This document shows, piece by piece, positions 1-6,604 of a DNA stretch of 29,304 nt. The stretch's first letter is position 1. Every line of letters begins with the position of its first letter. Position numbers and translations under genes: made by a program. The notes below the pieces were generated by a model, which saw only the letters and a program-made list of their open reading frames with translations, was not told the DNA's origin and did not search any database. This DNA comes from a virus. Location of the stretch: positions 1 through 29,304 of the IMG/VR virus record IMGVR_UViG_3300029448_000281; one strand, 5' to 3'.

Positions 1-248
1 ACTACTTTTATCCAGTTACAGGTGGTTACGGTATGTCAGGCGTTCCCGATATTGTCGGGTGCTACAAAGGCACGTTCTTTGGCATTGAGTGCAAAGCAGG
101 TAGCAACAAGCCTACAGCACTACAGCTTAAAAACCTAAAGGATATTGAATTAGCAGGGGGCATAGCCGTTGTTTGTAATGAGAAGAATATGAATATCGTT
201 GAAGATTTATTGAATTGGTCTGGAGATAGACAGGTAGAGTTAAACTAG
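1..248 (+). CDS. VRR-NUC domain nuclease (5'-truncated by window edge)
   Basis: The reading frame is open from base 3 and runs into an internal ATG at 33, so the gene begins outside the window; at least 82 codons are present. The visible part has the core of a VRR-NUC (PD-(D/E)XK-fold) nuclease: a G-x-SGVPD segment giving the first acidic residue, then a glycine-rich turn, then IECKAG, the E-x-K catalytic strand, followed by a conserved Gln (ALQLKNL) and a GGIAVV strand. Stand-alone VRR-NUC proteins are common in phage replication and recombination modules, where they act as structure-specific DNA nucleases. This agrees with the SNF2 helicase, PD-(D/E)XK and HNH-like genes downstream. The N-terminal portion cannot be judged. 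The assignment rests on motif recognition. Confidence 0.8.
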   Translation, partial: YFYPVTGGYGMSGVPDIVGCYKGTFFGIECKAGSNKPTALQLKNLKDIELAGGIAVVCNEKNMNIVEDLLNWSGDRQVELN

Positions 249-477
249 TGGGGTTTTGTTTTGGTCTTTTGATTTACCCACTAGGGCGTAAGCAGTGAGA
301 GCGTTGGTTTTAATTGTGTGCCGTTATCCTCTGCAACATGGGCAAGTCACTCCTTTCTATGATATATTTGACTTGTGACCTTGTGATGGTAAGACATCTA
401 AAAATTTAGCCCCTGTGGACGTGTAGAAGCCACGTTGATTTCACGCAGGGGCGACCATAAAAATAAAAGGAGAGAGA
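249..477 (+). promoter_or_regulatory. Structured noncoding leader between VRR-NUC gene and the early gene block
   Basis: This 229-bp gap is the only sizeable noncoding stretch in an arm where genes otherwise overlap. I see no convincing reading frame in it. It holds three hairpins in succession: an 8-bp stem 245-252/277-284 with a T-rich loop that starts at the upstream stop codon; a 7-bp stem 343-349/369-375; and a 7-bp stem 409-415/446-452 with inner pairing. A TTGACT hexamer at 368-373 could be a -35 box, but the best -10 at correct spacing (TAAGAC at 390-395) is poor. It could be a promoter plus leader, a small RNA, or part of a replication origin. A regulatory role is inferred from structure and position only. 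Confidence 0.4.
409..452 (+). other. Hairpin in leader, 25 bp upstream of a start codon
   Basis: GCCCCTG (409-415) pairs perfectly with CAGGGGC (446-452). Inside it two mutually exclusive stems are possible: CGTG 420-423 with CACG 442-445, or ACGTG 419-423 with CACGT 431-435. No T-run follows, so it is not a classical terminator. The strong ribosome site of the next gene (AAGGAG, about 467-472) lies just downstream. A 5'-UTR stability or translation-control element is the simplest reading. Confidence 0.4.
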
Positions 478-672
478 ATGAAAGAAGTTGTTACATATAT
501 TGCGTTGATTGTTATGGAGTTCAACGATGAAGCAACGTGCAATGCGTTCTATAAAAATTACAATTCAACAGAAGGACACACACCAACATGTTCTAGGATA
601 GTGCGGTTTGAAGGGGATTATTTTCCTTCACCCCTACCAAGACCAGAGGCTATCGGAGAGATAGTACAGTGA
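478..672 (+). CDS. Small hypothetical protein (64 aa)
   Basis: I do not recognise this protein. It starts at ATG 478 after a good Shine-Dalgarno sequence (AAAGGAGAG). It is the first gene after the structured leader, so it may be the first cistron of this transcript. The N-terminus alternates hydrophobic residues (VVTYIALIVMEF), more like a beta strand than a membrane helix. Two cysteines are at about residues 21 and 38, and the tail is proline-rich (PSPLPRPEA). There is no signal peptide or catalytic motif. Its stop codon overlaps the GTG start of the next gene, which suggests translational coupling. Confidence 0.6.
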   Translation: MKEVVTYIALIVMEFNDEATCNAFYKNYNSTEGHTPTCSRIVRFEGDYFPSPLPRPEAIGEIVQ

Positions 673-866
673 GCAATAATGATTATGTTACACATTGTTT
701 AGTTAAAGTAGGACTCAGAAGAGGTAACGTGTTTAATCATATTGATTCAAATACTATTAATTGGCTTGTTGATGAAACAATTAAAATTAAAGCCGATAAT
801 TTAGGTTTAACAATAGCGTCTATATTAAAAGATGCGTGTTACCAAGAACAGGGAGAAGAGAGATGA
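669..866 (+). CDS. Small hypothetical protein (65 aa), GTG start
   Basis: I do not recognise this protein. The start is GTG at 669, placed in a GTGA overlap with the preceding stop and preceded by a GGAGAG ribosome site. The sequence is soluble and mixed charged, with no membrane segment, signal or cysteine cluster. The middle (INWLVDETIKIKADNLGLT) looks helical. It ends in an ATGA overlap with the next gene and is part of the same packed unit. Confidence 0.55.
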   Translation: MSNNDYVTHCLVKVGLRRGNVFNHIDSNTINWLVDETIKIKADNLGLTIASILKDACYQEQGEER

Positions 867-1306
867 GAAAGTCTAAAAAAGCAGATAAAGTATGGCAATA
901 CCTACTAAAGAATAAATTAGCTACAACTAAAGAAGTAGCGGAAGCTTGTGGAGTTACATATAGCTACGCACACAAGTTGATGAGTAAAGTATCTACACCA
1001 AGAGAGGTGTTTGAGAAGGAAGCCAACAAGTTAGACCGTTGTGATTTATTGCGTGAAGCAGTGAGCCTTACAGGTGGTAATAGGTTAAAAGACTATGGTA
1101 GTCCTGTTGATAACCACCAACATATCGCCCGCATTTATACGGCTATCACAGGTAAACATGTTACAGGTAGAGACATAGCCATAATGCACCAAGCAACCAA
1201 GTTGGCACGTCGGCAAACAACCCCTTTAGAAAAAGATCATTACATAGACAACATGGCATACGTCGGTATTGAGTATGAGTGTGCAGTGGAGGAAGATAAT
1301 GAATAA
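863..1306 (+). CDS. Winged-HTH plus DUF6378-like phage protein (147 aa)
   Basis: I chose ATG 863 because it overlaps the upstream stop (ATGA) and follows a GGGAGAAGAG ribosome site; an in-frame GTG at 836 would have no such site. Residues 5-45 (KVWQYLLKNKLATTKEVAEA, then a CGVTYSYAHKLMSK recognition-helix segment) form a helix-turn-helix like those that start many small phage DNA-binding proteins. Residues 58-140 fit the DUF6378 pattern of phage proteins: an R-x2-LL-x-EA helix, KDYGSP, a HIARIY helix, a GRDIAIMHQATKLAR helix and a final D-x2-IDNMAYVGIE helix. Conserved acidic, Lys and Arg positions suggest an all-alpha fold, but I know of no proven activity. It could regulate early genes or sense nucleotides; this is inference. 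Confidence 0.65.
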   Translation: MRKSKKADKVWQYLLKNKLATTKEVAEACGVTYSYAHKLMSKVSTPREVFEKEANKLDRCDLLREAVSLTGGNRLKDYGSPVDNHQHIARIYTAITGKHVTGRDIAIMHQATKLARRQTTPLEKDHYIDNMAYVGIEYECAVEEDNE

Positions 1307-1421
1307 TAAATGTGATCTATGTGAGAAAAAAGCAGTTATTCAACAAAATAACCAAAGCAAGTTTTATTGTGCAGTGTGCGCTTTAAAAAAACAAAAAGAA
1401 GAGAAGAGGAAGAGTAAGTGA
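1299..1421 (+). CDS. 40-aa four-cysteine (zinc-knuckle-like) mini-protein
   Basis: A 41-codon frame starts at ATG 1299, five bases after a near-perfect ribosome site (GGAGGA 1288-1293), and overlaps the previous gene by 8 bp. It stops at TGA 1419-1421, sharing its last base with the polymerase ATG. The product has the layout CDLC, a 17-residue spacer, CAVC, then a Lys/Arg/Glu-rich tail (KKQKEEKRKSK). Two CxxC pairs at this spacing are typical of a small zinc ribbon. A strong ribosome site, coupling at both ends and the cysteine pattern make it a real gene. A nucleic-acid or protein adaptor role is a guess; no family is recognised. Confidence 0.7.
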   Translation: MNNKCDLCEKKAVIQQNNQSKFYCAVCALKKQKEEKRKSK

Positions 1422-3226
1422 TGGATCTAATTACTCTAGACTTTGAAACGTACTACGATAAGGACATATCCTTGCGTAAGATGACAACAGAAGAATACAT
1501 ACGTGACCCATTGTTTGAGGTTATAGGAGTATGTGTTAAGGTAAACAACGGAGCAACGGAGTGGGCGAGTGGTACGCACGAACAGATCAAAGATTACTTG
1601 CACAGTTTTAAATGGTCGGAAGCAATGGTTCTTGCACACAACACGATGTTTGACGGTGCTATACTTAATTGGCATTTTGGTATTAGTCCTCGTGTATATA
1701 CCGATACTCTTTGTATTGGTCGTGCTGTTCATGGAGTTGAACATAGTGTAAGTTTGAAAGCGTTGGCTGAACGGTATGACCTTGGAGTTAAGGGAGAAGA
1801 AGTCCTCAACACACTGGGTAAAAGACGTGAGCAGTTTACAGACGAAGAATTAGAACGGTTCGGTGACTACTGCGTCAACGATGTAGAGTTAACATACAAG
1901 CTATTTATAAAGATGGCTAAAGGTTTTCCCAAGAAGGAACTTAAACTTATTGATACGACATTGCGTATGTTTGTAGAGCCTGTTTTACGCTTGGACCAGG
2001 CATTACTAGAAGAGCATCTTACAGCAACACGTTCACGTAAAGAACACTTACTCTCCCAGGCAGGCGCTGAACGTGATGACTTGATGAGCAATCCTAAGTT
2101 CGCAGAGTTACTAAAAGGTCTTGGTGTTGAACCCCCCATGAAGATAAGCCCTACAACAGGAAAAGAAACTCTTGCTTTGGCAAAGTCAGATGAAGGGTTC
2201 AAAGCACTTGAGAGCCACCCAGATGAGAGGGTGCAACAGCTTGTAGCGGCGAGGCTCGGCAACAAAAGCACATTAGAAGAGACACGAACTCAGAGATTTA
2301 TAGACATACATAATCGTGGGTTATTGCCTGTACCTGTTCGATATTACGCGGCACACACAGGACGTTGGGGTGGTGATGATAAGATTAATCTACAAAACTT
2401 ACCTAGCCGTGGGGTCAATGGTAAGAAGTTAAAGCAGAGCATACTTGCACCAGAAGGATGCACGTTGATAGACGCTGATTCGGCACAGATAGAAGCGAGA
2501 GTATTGGCGTGGCTTGCAGGGCAAGATGATTTAACCCAAGCGTTCAGAGATGGCGAAGATGTATATAAGAAGATGGCATCACGCATCTATGGGGTCAAAG
2601 AAGAAGATGTTACCAAGGATCAAAGGTTTGTTGGCAAGACAACTATCTTGGGTGCAGGGTATGGTATGGGAGCGCAGAAGTTTCAGAACCAACTGCAAAC
2701 ATTTGGGTTTGATATGGATTTGGATGAAGCACGGCGCGTCATAAAGATATACCGTGAAGCTAACTATAATATAAACAAGTTGTGGAGAGATGCACAACTC
2801 TACCTGCAGCACGCATCTGCGTTCGGTCTAAAGGATGTATTAAAGATAGAAGATGGCACTATAATACTACCGTCTGGTTTAAAGTTACGATACGAAGATC
2901 TACAGTTTGACCAAACCGATAGAGGTTTTGAGTTTCATTACAAAGTTCGGCGTGGTCGTAACAGGATATACGGCGGTAAGGTTATAGAGAACGTATGTCA
3001 AGCTATAGCACGTTGTATTATTGGCGAACAGATGTTGAAGATAGCACAGAAGCATAGGGTCGTTTTGACAGTTCACGATTCTGTGGTATGCTGTGTTAAA
3101 GATGAGGACGTAGTAGAAGCGCAAGAGTATATCGAAGAATGTATGCGTTGGACACCCGATTGGGCAAAAGGTTTACCGATTAATTGTGAGTCGGGAACAG
3201 GCAAATCATATGGAGATTGTGAATGA
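1421..3226 (+). CDS. Family A DNA polymerase with 3'-5' exonuclease (601 aa)
   Basis: This is the replicative polymerase of the phage. ATG 1421 overlaps the upstream stop by one base; a GTG three bases earlier is possible. Exonuclease motifs are intact: D7-x-E9 (LDFET), N74-x3-D78 (AHNTMFD) and Y150-x3-D154 (YCVND). Polymerase motif A is D353-SAQIE-A-R with E358. Motif B is R402-x3-K406-x3-L410-x3-Y414-G. Motif C is VHDS with H552-D553. There is no 5'-3' exonuclease domain, as usual for phage Pol A, so primer removal must come from elsewhere. The residue equivalent to E. coli Phe762 is leucine, a variant reported for many virioplankton polymerases and linked there to slower, more accurate synthesis. 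No DnaJ-like cysteine insert is present. It lies in one packed unit with small genes on both sides. Confidence 0.95.
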   Translation: MDLITLDFETYYDKDISLRKMTTEEYIRDPLFEVIGVCVKVNNGATEWASGTHEQIKDYLHSFKWSEAMVLAHNTMFDGAILNWHFGISPRVYTDTLCIGRAVHGVEHSVSLKALAERYDLGVKGEEVLNTLGKRREQFTDEELERFGDYCVNDVELTYKLFIKMAKGFPKKELKLIDTTLRMFVEPVLRLDQALLEEHLTATRSRKEHLLSQAGAERDDLMSNPKFAELLKGLGVEPPMKISPTTGKETLALAKSDEGFKALESHPDERVQQLVAARLGNKSTLEETRTQRFIDIHNRGLLPVPVRYYAAHTGRWGGDDKINLQNLPSRGVNGKKLKQSILAPEGCTLIDADSAQIEARVLAWLAGQDDLTQAFRDGEDVYKKMASRIYGVKEEDVTKDQRFVGKTTILGAGYGMGAQKFQNQLQTFGFDMDLDEARRVIKIYREANYNINKLWRDAQLYLQHASAFGLKDVLKIEDGTIILPSGLKLRYEDLQFDQTDRGFEFHYKVRRGRNRIYGGKVIENVCQAIARCIIGEQMLKIAQKHRVVLTVHDSVVCCVKDEDVVEAQEYIEECMRWTPDWAKGLPINCESGTGKSYGDCE

Positions 3227-3456
3227 CAGATGAAGAAGAAAAAGAAAAAGCTAAAAAACTTTTAAAGAGAAAAAAGTGGGCTGACTTACAACATGCAATT
3301 CACGACCCTAATTATGTTGATAATTCTATTTTAGATAAAGATGCAGACGAATGGTTGGTTCGTTTAAGTACCATGGATTATAAATTAGAAAGAAGCCCTC
3401 AAGAAATGAAACGAAGAAAAGAAAAAGAAAGAGAGAAAAAATATGAAAAATTTTGA
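3223..3456 (+). CDS. Small charged hypothetical protein (77 aa)
   Basis: I do not recognise this protein. It starts in an ATGA overlap with the polymerase stop. Both ends are highly charged: an acidic/Lys-rich N-terminus (DEEEKEKAKKLLKRKK) and a Lys/Arg/Glu-rich C-terminus that should be helical or coiled coil. The central part (DPNYVDNSILDKDADEWLVRL) is less charged. There are no cysteines, membrane segments or known motifs. The 14-bp overlap with the next gene and its place between polymerase and nuclease suggest an accessory replication factor, but this is context only. Confidence 0.55.
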   Translation: MTDEEEKEKAKKLLKRKKWADLQHAIHDPNYVDNSILDKDADEWLVRLSTMDYKLERSPQEMKRRKEKEREKKYEKF

Positions 3457-3679
3457 TGAAGAAGAATTTGAAAAACTTTGTCTTAAGGCATGGGAAGAAA
3501 CAAAAGAACGAATAAAAGATTCTGCTCCAGAAGATTTTAAGCGATTAAACAAAATGTCCTACAAACTATTTAAGCAAGGTTTATGGCACGGTTGGAACTC
3601 TGGATCACGAAGTGTGGTAAATCAGTTAATAAAGGAAGGTGTGTTAAAACTCCCCAAAGAGGTTGAAATTTTTCAATGA
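3443..3679 (+). CDS. Small hypothetical protein (78 aa)
   Basis: I do not recognise this protein. ATG 3443 lies inside the end of the previous gene, after the purine-rich run AGAAAGAGAG, a modest ribosome site. It ends in an ATGA overlap with the PD-(D/E)XK nuclease gene. The sequence has an acidic N-terminal helix (NFDEEEFEKLCLKAWEETKE) and a central aromatic/Gly segment (LWHGWNSGSRS). It is soluble with no signal peptide. It might partner the nuclease or polymerase genes it is coupled to, but nothing in the sequence proves that. Confidence 0.55.
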   Translation: MKNFDEEEFEKLCLKAWEETKERIKDSAPEDFKRLNKMSYKLFKQGLWHGWNSGSRSVVNQLIKEGVLKLPKEVEIFQ

Positions 3680-4341
3680 GCATAGCGCCGTGGTCATTTA
3701 GTAGAATTAAATCCTTTGAGCAATGCCCGAAGCAGTTCTACCATATGAAGGTAGCTAAAGATTATAAGGAATCTTACACTGAAGCTATGCGTTATGGAAC
3801 GGAAGCTCACCTTGTTGCCGAAGAGTTTATTCGTGATGGGAAGCCAGTGCCTGACAAGTTTTCTTACATGAGAGGTCCCTTAGAAGCCTTAAGTAGAAGA
3901 CGTGGAAACAAGTTGACAGAGATACGTATGGGTTTGACAGCGGACCTAGAGCCTTGCGAGTTTAAGGCTAAGAATGTGTGGTGGCGTGGTATTGCTGATC
4001 TTGTTATTATGGATAAAGAAACTGCGTGGGTGGTGGACTACAAAACAAGTAAGTCTGCTCAATACGCTGACAAGGGACAACTTGAATTAATGGCTATGGC
4101 AACCTTTAAACACTTTTCCGAAATAAAAAAAGTTCATGCAGGGTTGTTATTTGTTATAGCAAAAAAACTTATTAAGCAAAAATATACAGATGACATGCAA
4201 CCTGCTTTGTGGGATAAATGGTTAGCGAACTATGATCGTATGGAGGTTGCGTACAAAGAAGATGTATGGAACGCAAGACCAAGTGGTCTATGTAAACGCC
4301 ACTGTGCCGTAATCGAATGTGTATATAATGGGAGTAATTGA
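3676..4341 (+). CDS. RecB/Cas4-like PD-(D/E)XK nuclease with cysteine cluster (221 aa)
   Basis: This is a single-domain RecB-family exonuclease. The N-terminal PWSFSRIKSFEQCPKQFY is the classic 'S-x-S-x-L-x-x-Y-x-x-C-P' opening of Cas4/AddB-type nucleases, with C17. G41-TEAH45 supplies the conserved His, D108 (RGIADLV) the first acidic metal ligand, D121-Y-K123 the catalytic D-x-K, and Q135 the motif IV Gln. The C-terminus has C206-x3-C210-x4-C215, which with C17 could hold a 4Fe-4S cluster as in Cas4 and AddB, though the spacing differs from textbook Cas4. It probably trims or resects phage or host DNA during replication or recombination. It is coupled to genes on both sides by ATGA and TGATG overlaps. 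Confidence 0.85.
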   Translation: MSIAPWSFSRIKSFEQCPKQFYHMKVAKDYKESYTEAMRYGTEAHLVAEEFIRDGKPVPDKFSYMRGPLEALSRRRGNKLTEIRMGLTADLEPCEFKAKNVWWRGIADLVIMDKETAWVVDYKTSKSAQYADKGQLELMAMATFKHFSEIKKVHAGLLFVIAKKLIKQKYTDDMQPALWDKWLANYDRMEVAYKEDVWNARPSGLCKRHCAVIECVYNGSN

Positions 4342-4598
4342 TGCCATATACAAAATCACCTAGACCTTACAAGAAAGAATACAAGAAACAAAAGGAGCGT
4401 GGGGAACACCCTGCTAGAATGGAACGTCAACGTGCCAGACGTAAGTATGATGAGAAAGGCATAAACCGTAAAGGTAAAGATGTTTCGCACAACAAAGCCC
4501 TAGCCAAGGGTGGGTCAAACAAAGATGGGACAAGATTAGAAAGTCCTTCAAAGAACCGTGCGAGAAACGGACAGAAGGATAAGAAGAAAAAGAAATAA
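4341..4598 (+). CDS. Small basic HNH-like protein (85 aa)
   Basis: I chose ATG 4341, which shares a base with the upstream stop (TGATG) and sits six bases after GGAG; TTG 4338 is a weaker option. The protein is extremely Lys/Arg-rich. Its centre (RKYDEKGINRKGKDVSHNKA, then LAKGGSN, then LESPSKNRARNG) fits a pattern common in small phage proteins annotated as HNH endonucleases: D-x-x-H followed by GGSN and a late N-R-x-R-x-G. The Cys pairs of many HNH proteins are missing and only one clear His is present, so the active site may be minimal or degenerate. It may instead be a DNA-binding protein only. The nuclease-rich neighbourhood supports a DNA role. Confidence 0.55.
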   Translation: MPYTKSPRPYKKEYKKQKERGEHPARMERQRARRKYDEKGINRKGKDVSHNKALAKGGSNKDGTRLESPSKNRARNGQKDKKKKK

Positions 4599-4616
4599 AT
4601 AACTTGGGAGAGTTAG

Positions 4617-6152
4617 ATGCAAATTATAAACGATAAGGCGTTATTGCTACGTCTGCGTGATCCTAGTAAAGTAACGAGTGTCATACCTAAAAGCAAAGAT
4701 GTTGGTGACAATAAAGTTGTTGTACACTGGGGATTGCAAGAAGCAGTGAGCCTCAACGCTTTGGATATAAAAGCACCGTCGCCTATAGAAAAACTGTATC
4801 AGTGGACAGGTAAACACAAACCGTTCAAACATCAAATAACAACAGCGTCTTTCTTTACGTTAAATAAAAAGGCATTCTGTTTTAACGAGCAAGGTACAGG
4901 CAAGACAGCGAGTGCTATATGGGCATCAGACTATCTATTTAACCAGAAACAAATTAATCGCGTACTTATTATATGTCCTCTCTCGATCATGGATAGTGCA
5001 TGGCGTGACGACTTGTTTACCTTTGCTACCCATAGAACAGTATCTGTAGCACATGGTTCATCAGAAAAAAGAAAGAAGATTATTAACGAAGGCTCAGAAT
5101 ACGTCATTATAAACTACGATGGTGTAGCCATAGTAGCAGATGAAATAAAGAACGGTGGGTTTGACCTTATTATTGTAGACGAGGCAACACACTATAAGAA
5201 TGCACAGACGACACGATGGAAGACACTGAGAAAATTAATTGGTGAGGACACATGGTTATGGATGATGACAGGAACTCCCGCCGCACAAAATCCTACGGAC
5301 GCATATGGTATTGCAAAACTCGTAAACCCTACTGGAGTGCCTAGATTTTTTGGAGCATTTAAAGATCAACTTATGTACAAAGTATCTCAGTTTACTTGGA
5401 AAGTTAAACCTACGGCTACAAACACAGTGTTTAGAGCGTTGCAACCTGCGATACGATTTACGAAAGAACAATGTTTGGACTTGCCAGATATGGTGTTTAC
5501 TAAACGAGAGGTAGAACTTACGGCTCAACAAAAGAAATACTACAAACAACTTAAAGACAAGATGGTTATGGATATAACAGGAGAACATGTTACTGCTATG
5601 AACGCGGCAGTAAGCCTTAATAAGTTACTGCAAATATCCGCAGGGGCTGTATATACAGACGAAGGTTCAACTCTAGCATTTGATATTAAGCACCGATATA
5701 AAGTTTTACGAGAGGTTATTGATGAGTCAAGCCAGAAGATATTAATATTTGTACCCTTCAAGCACGTCATTGATATACTGACAGACAAGTTGAGAGGCGA
5801 AGGTATAACAACCGAAGTTATCCGTGGGGATGTACCTGCTCACAGAAGGACAGATATATTTAAATCTTTTCAAGAGTCCGTAGACCCTAGAGTTCTTGTT
5901 ATACAACCACAAGCGGCGGCACATGGGGTCACGTTGACAGCTGCTAATACAGTCGTGTGGTGGGGACCTACGAGTTCGTTAGAAACTTACGACCAAGCTA
6001 ACGCTAGAGTACATAGATCAGGACAGAAACATAAATCTACTGTAGTACAACTACAAGGTTCTGCTGTTGAAAAACACGTTTACAAGTTATTAGACAAAAG
6101 AATTAACGTTCACGCAAAATTTGTCGATTTATATAAAGAAATACTTGACTAA
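4617..6152 (+). CDS. SNF2-type superfamily 2 helicase/translocase (511 aa)
   Basis: This is a DNA-dependent ATPase of the SNF2 branch of SF2. Motifs appear in order: Walker A Q92-GTGKT97, motif Ia region LIICPLSIMDSAW, motif II D188-EAT, motif III MMTGTPAAQ, and in the second RecA-like half ILIFVPFKHV (motif IV), AAAHGVTLTAANTVV (motif V) and Q460-ANARVHRSGQ470 (motif VI with arginine fingers). The first ~70 residues lack known motifs. No nuclease domain is fused. SNF2 proteins of phages are thought to remodel protein-DNA complexes or branched DNA during replication and recombination, and the nearby VRR-NUC and PD-(D/E)XK nucleases are plausible partners. ATG 4617 follows GGGAGAG. A sigma70-like promoter for the next genes overlaps its end. 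Confidence 0.93.
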   Translation: MQIINDKALLLRLRDPSKVTSVIPKSKDVGDNKVVVHWGLQEAVSLNALDIKAPSPIEKLYQWTGKHKPFKHQITTASFFTLNKKAFCFNEQGTGKTASAIWASDYLFNQKQINRVLIICPLSIMDSAWRDDLFTFATHRTVSVAHGSSEKRKKIINEGSEYVIINYDGVAIVADEIKNGGFDLIIVDEATHYKNAQTTRWKTLRKLIGEDTWLWMMTGTPAAQNPTDAYGIAKLVNPTGVPRFFGAFKDQLMYKVSQFTWKVKPTATNTVFRALQPAIRFTKEQCLDLPDMVFTKREVELTAQQKKYYKQLKDKMVMDITGEHVTAMNAAVSLNKLLQISAGAVYTDEGSTLAFDIKHRYKVLREVIDESSQKILIFVPFKHVIDILTDKLRGEGITTEVIRGDVPAHRRTDIFKSFQESVDPRVLVIQPQAAAHGVTLTAANTVVWWGPTSSLETYDQANARVHRSGQKHKSTVVQLQGSAVEKHVYKLLDKRINVHAKFVDLYKEILD

Positions 6153-6173
6153 CGTAAGTTTAGTCACTATATG
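6145..6173 (+). promoter_or_regulatory. Sigma70-like promoter for the SSB/primase gene group
   Basis: TTGACT at 6145-6150 (5 of 6 to consensus) is followed after exactly 17 bases by TATATG at 6168-6173 (4 of 6). The -35 box overlaps the stop region of the SNF2 gene and the -10 falls in the 53-bp gap before the next start at 6206. It is the best promoter match I found in the window and is oriented towards the HTH, SSB and primase-helicase genes. Recognition by host RNA polymerase is inferred. Confidence 0.6.
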
Positions 6174-6205
6174 TACTATTCTAACATATAACAGGAGTGA
6201 GAGTA

Positions 6206-6604
6206 ATGGGTGAAAAATTTATAACCCCCGATAAATTAACTAGAACTTATATAAAAATACGAGCAGAACGGTCTTTGCTATCCGCAAAGTTTAAAGAAGA
6301 GGACGATAAACTCTCAAGACAACTAGACCGTATAAAGCAGGCAATGCTTGACCATTGTGAAAGAAACAATGAAATAAGCGTAAGAACCGTTGAAGGTCTT
6401 TTCTTTAAGTCTGAAAGAACGAAATATTGGGTAAGTGATTGGGATGCCATGCACGACTTCATAAAAGAAAATGATGTTCCAGAACTTCTTGAAAATCGTG
6501 TAAGTCAAAAAAATATGAGAGAATACCTAACGGATAACCCAACTAAAGTTCCTGACGGTCTAAACACCGAAAAGGAAGTAGTAATTTCTGTGAGGAAAAA
6601 ATGA
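6206..6604 (+). CDS. Conserved phage hypothetical protein (132 aa)
   Basis: I chose ATG 6206, eight bases after AGGAG (about 6193-6197); an in-frame GTG at 6197 would overlap that ribosome site. Residues 7-55 form a charged helical, probably coiled-coil region (TYIKIRAERSLLSAKFKEED). A compact domain follows with a distinctive line of conserved positions: VRTVEGLFF, YWVSDWDAMHDFI and LLENRVSQKNMREYL, ending in an 'EVVISVRKK' strand. I recognise this architecture as recurring in podovirus and siphovirus replication regions, sometimes loosely labelled as a nuclease inhibitor, without a proven function. It is coupled by ATGA to the HTH gene. Its place just before the HTH protein and SSB suggests a DNA-metabolism role. 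Confidence 0.6.
   Translation: MGEKFITPDKLTRTYIKIRAERSLLSAKFKEEDDKLSRQLDRIKQAMLDHCERNNEISVRTVEGLFFKSERTKYWVSDWDAMHDFIKENDVPELLENRVSQKNMREYLTDNPTKVPDGLNTEKEVVISVRKK

Noticed and set aside
249-477. tRNA or a small coding gene in the leader
   Set aside because: No cloverleaf with an acceptor stem and T-arm could be drawn, and no frame with a ribosome site runs across the gap.
836-862. GTG 836 as the start of the HTH/DUF6378-like gene
   Set aside because: ATG 863 has a ribosome site and an ATGA overlap with the upstream stop, as at many junctions here; the nine extra codons from GTG carry no domain sequence.
478-866. Toxin-antitoxin or anti-defence pair formed by the first two small genes
   Set aside because: They are coupled and small, but neither shows a known toxin, antitoxin or anti-CRISPR motif; size and coupling alone are ordinary for phage early genes.
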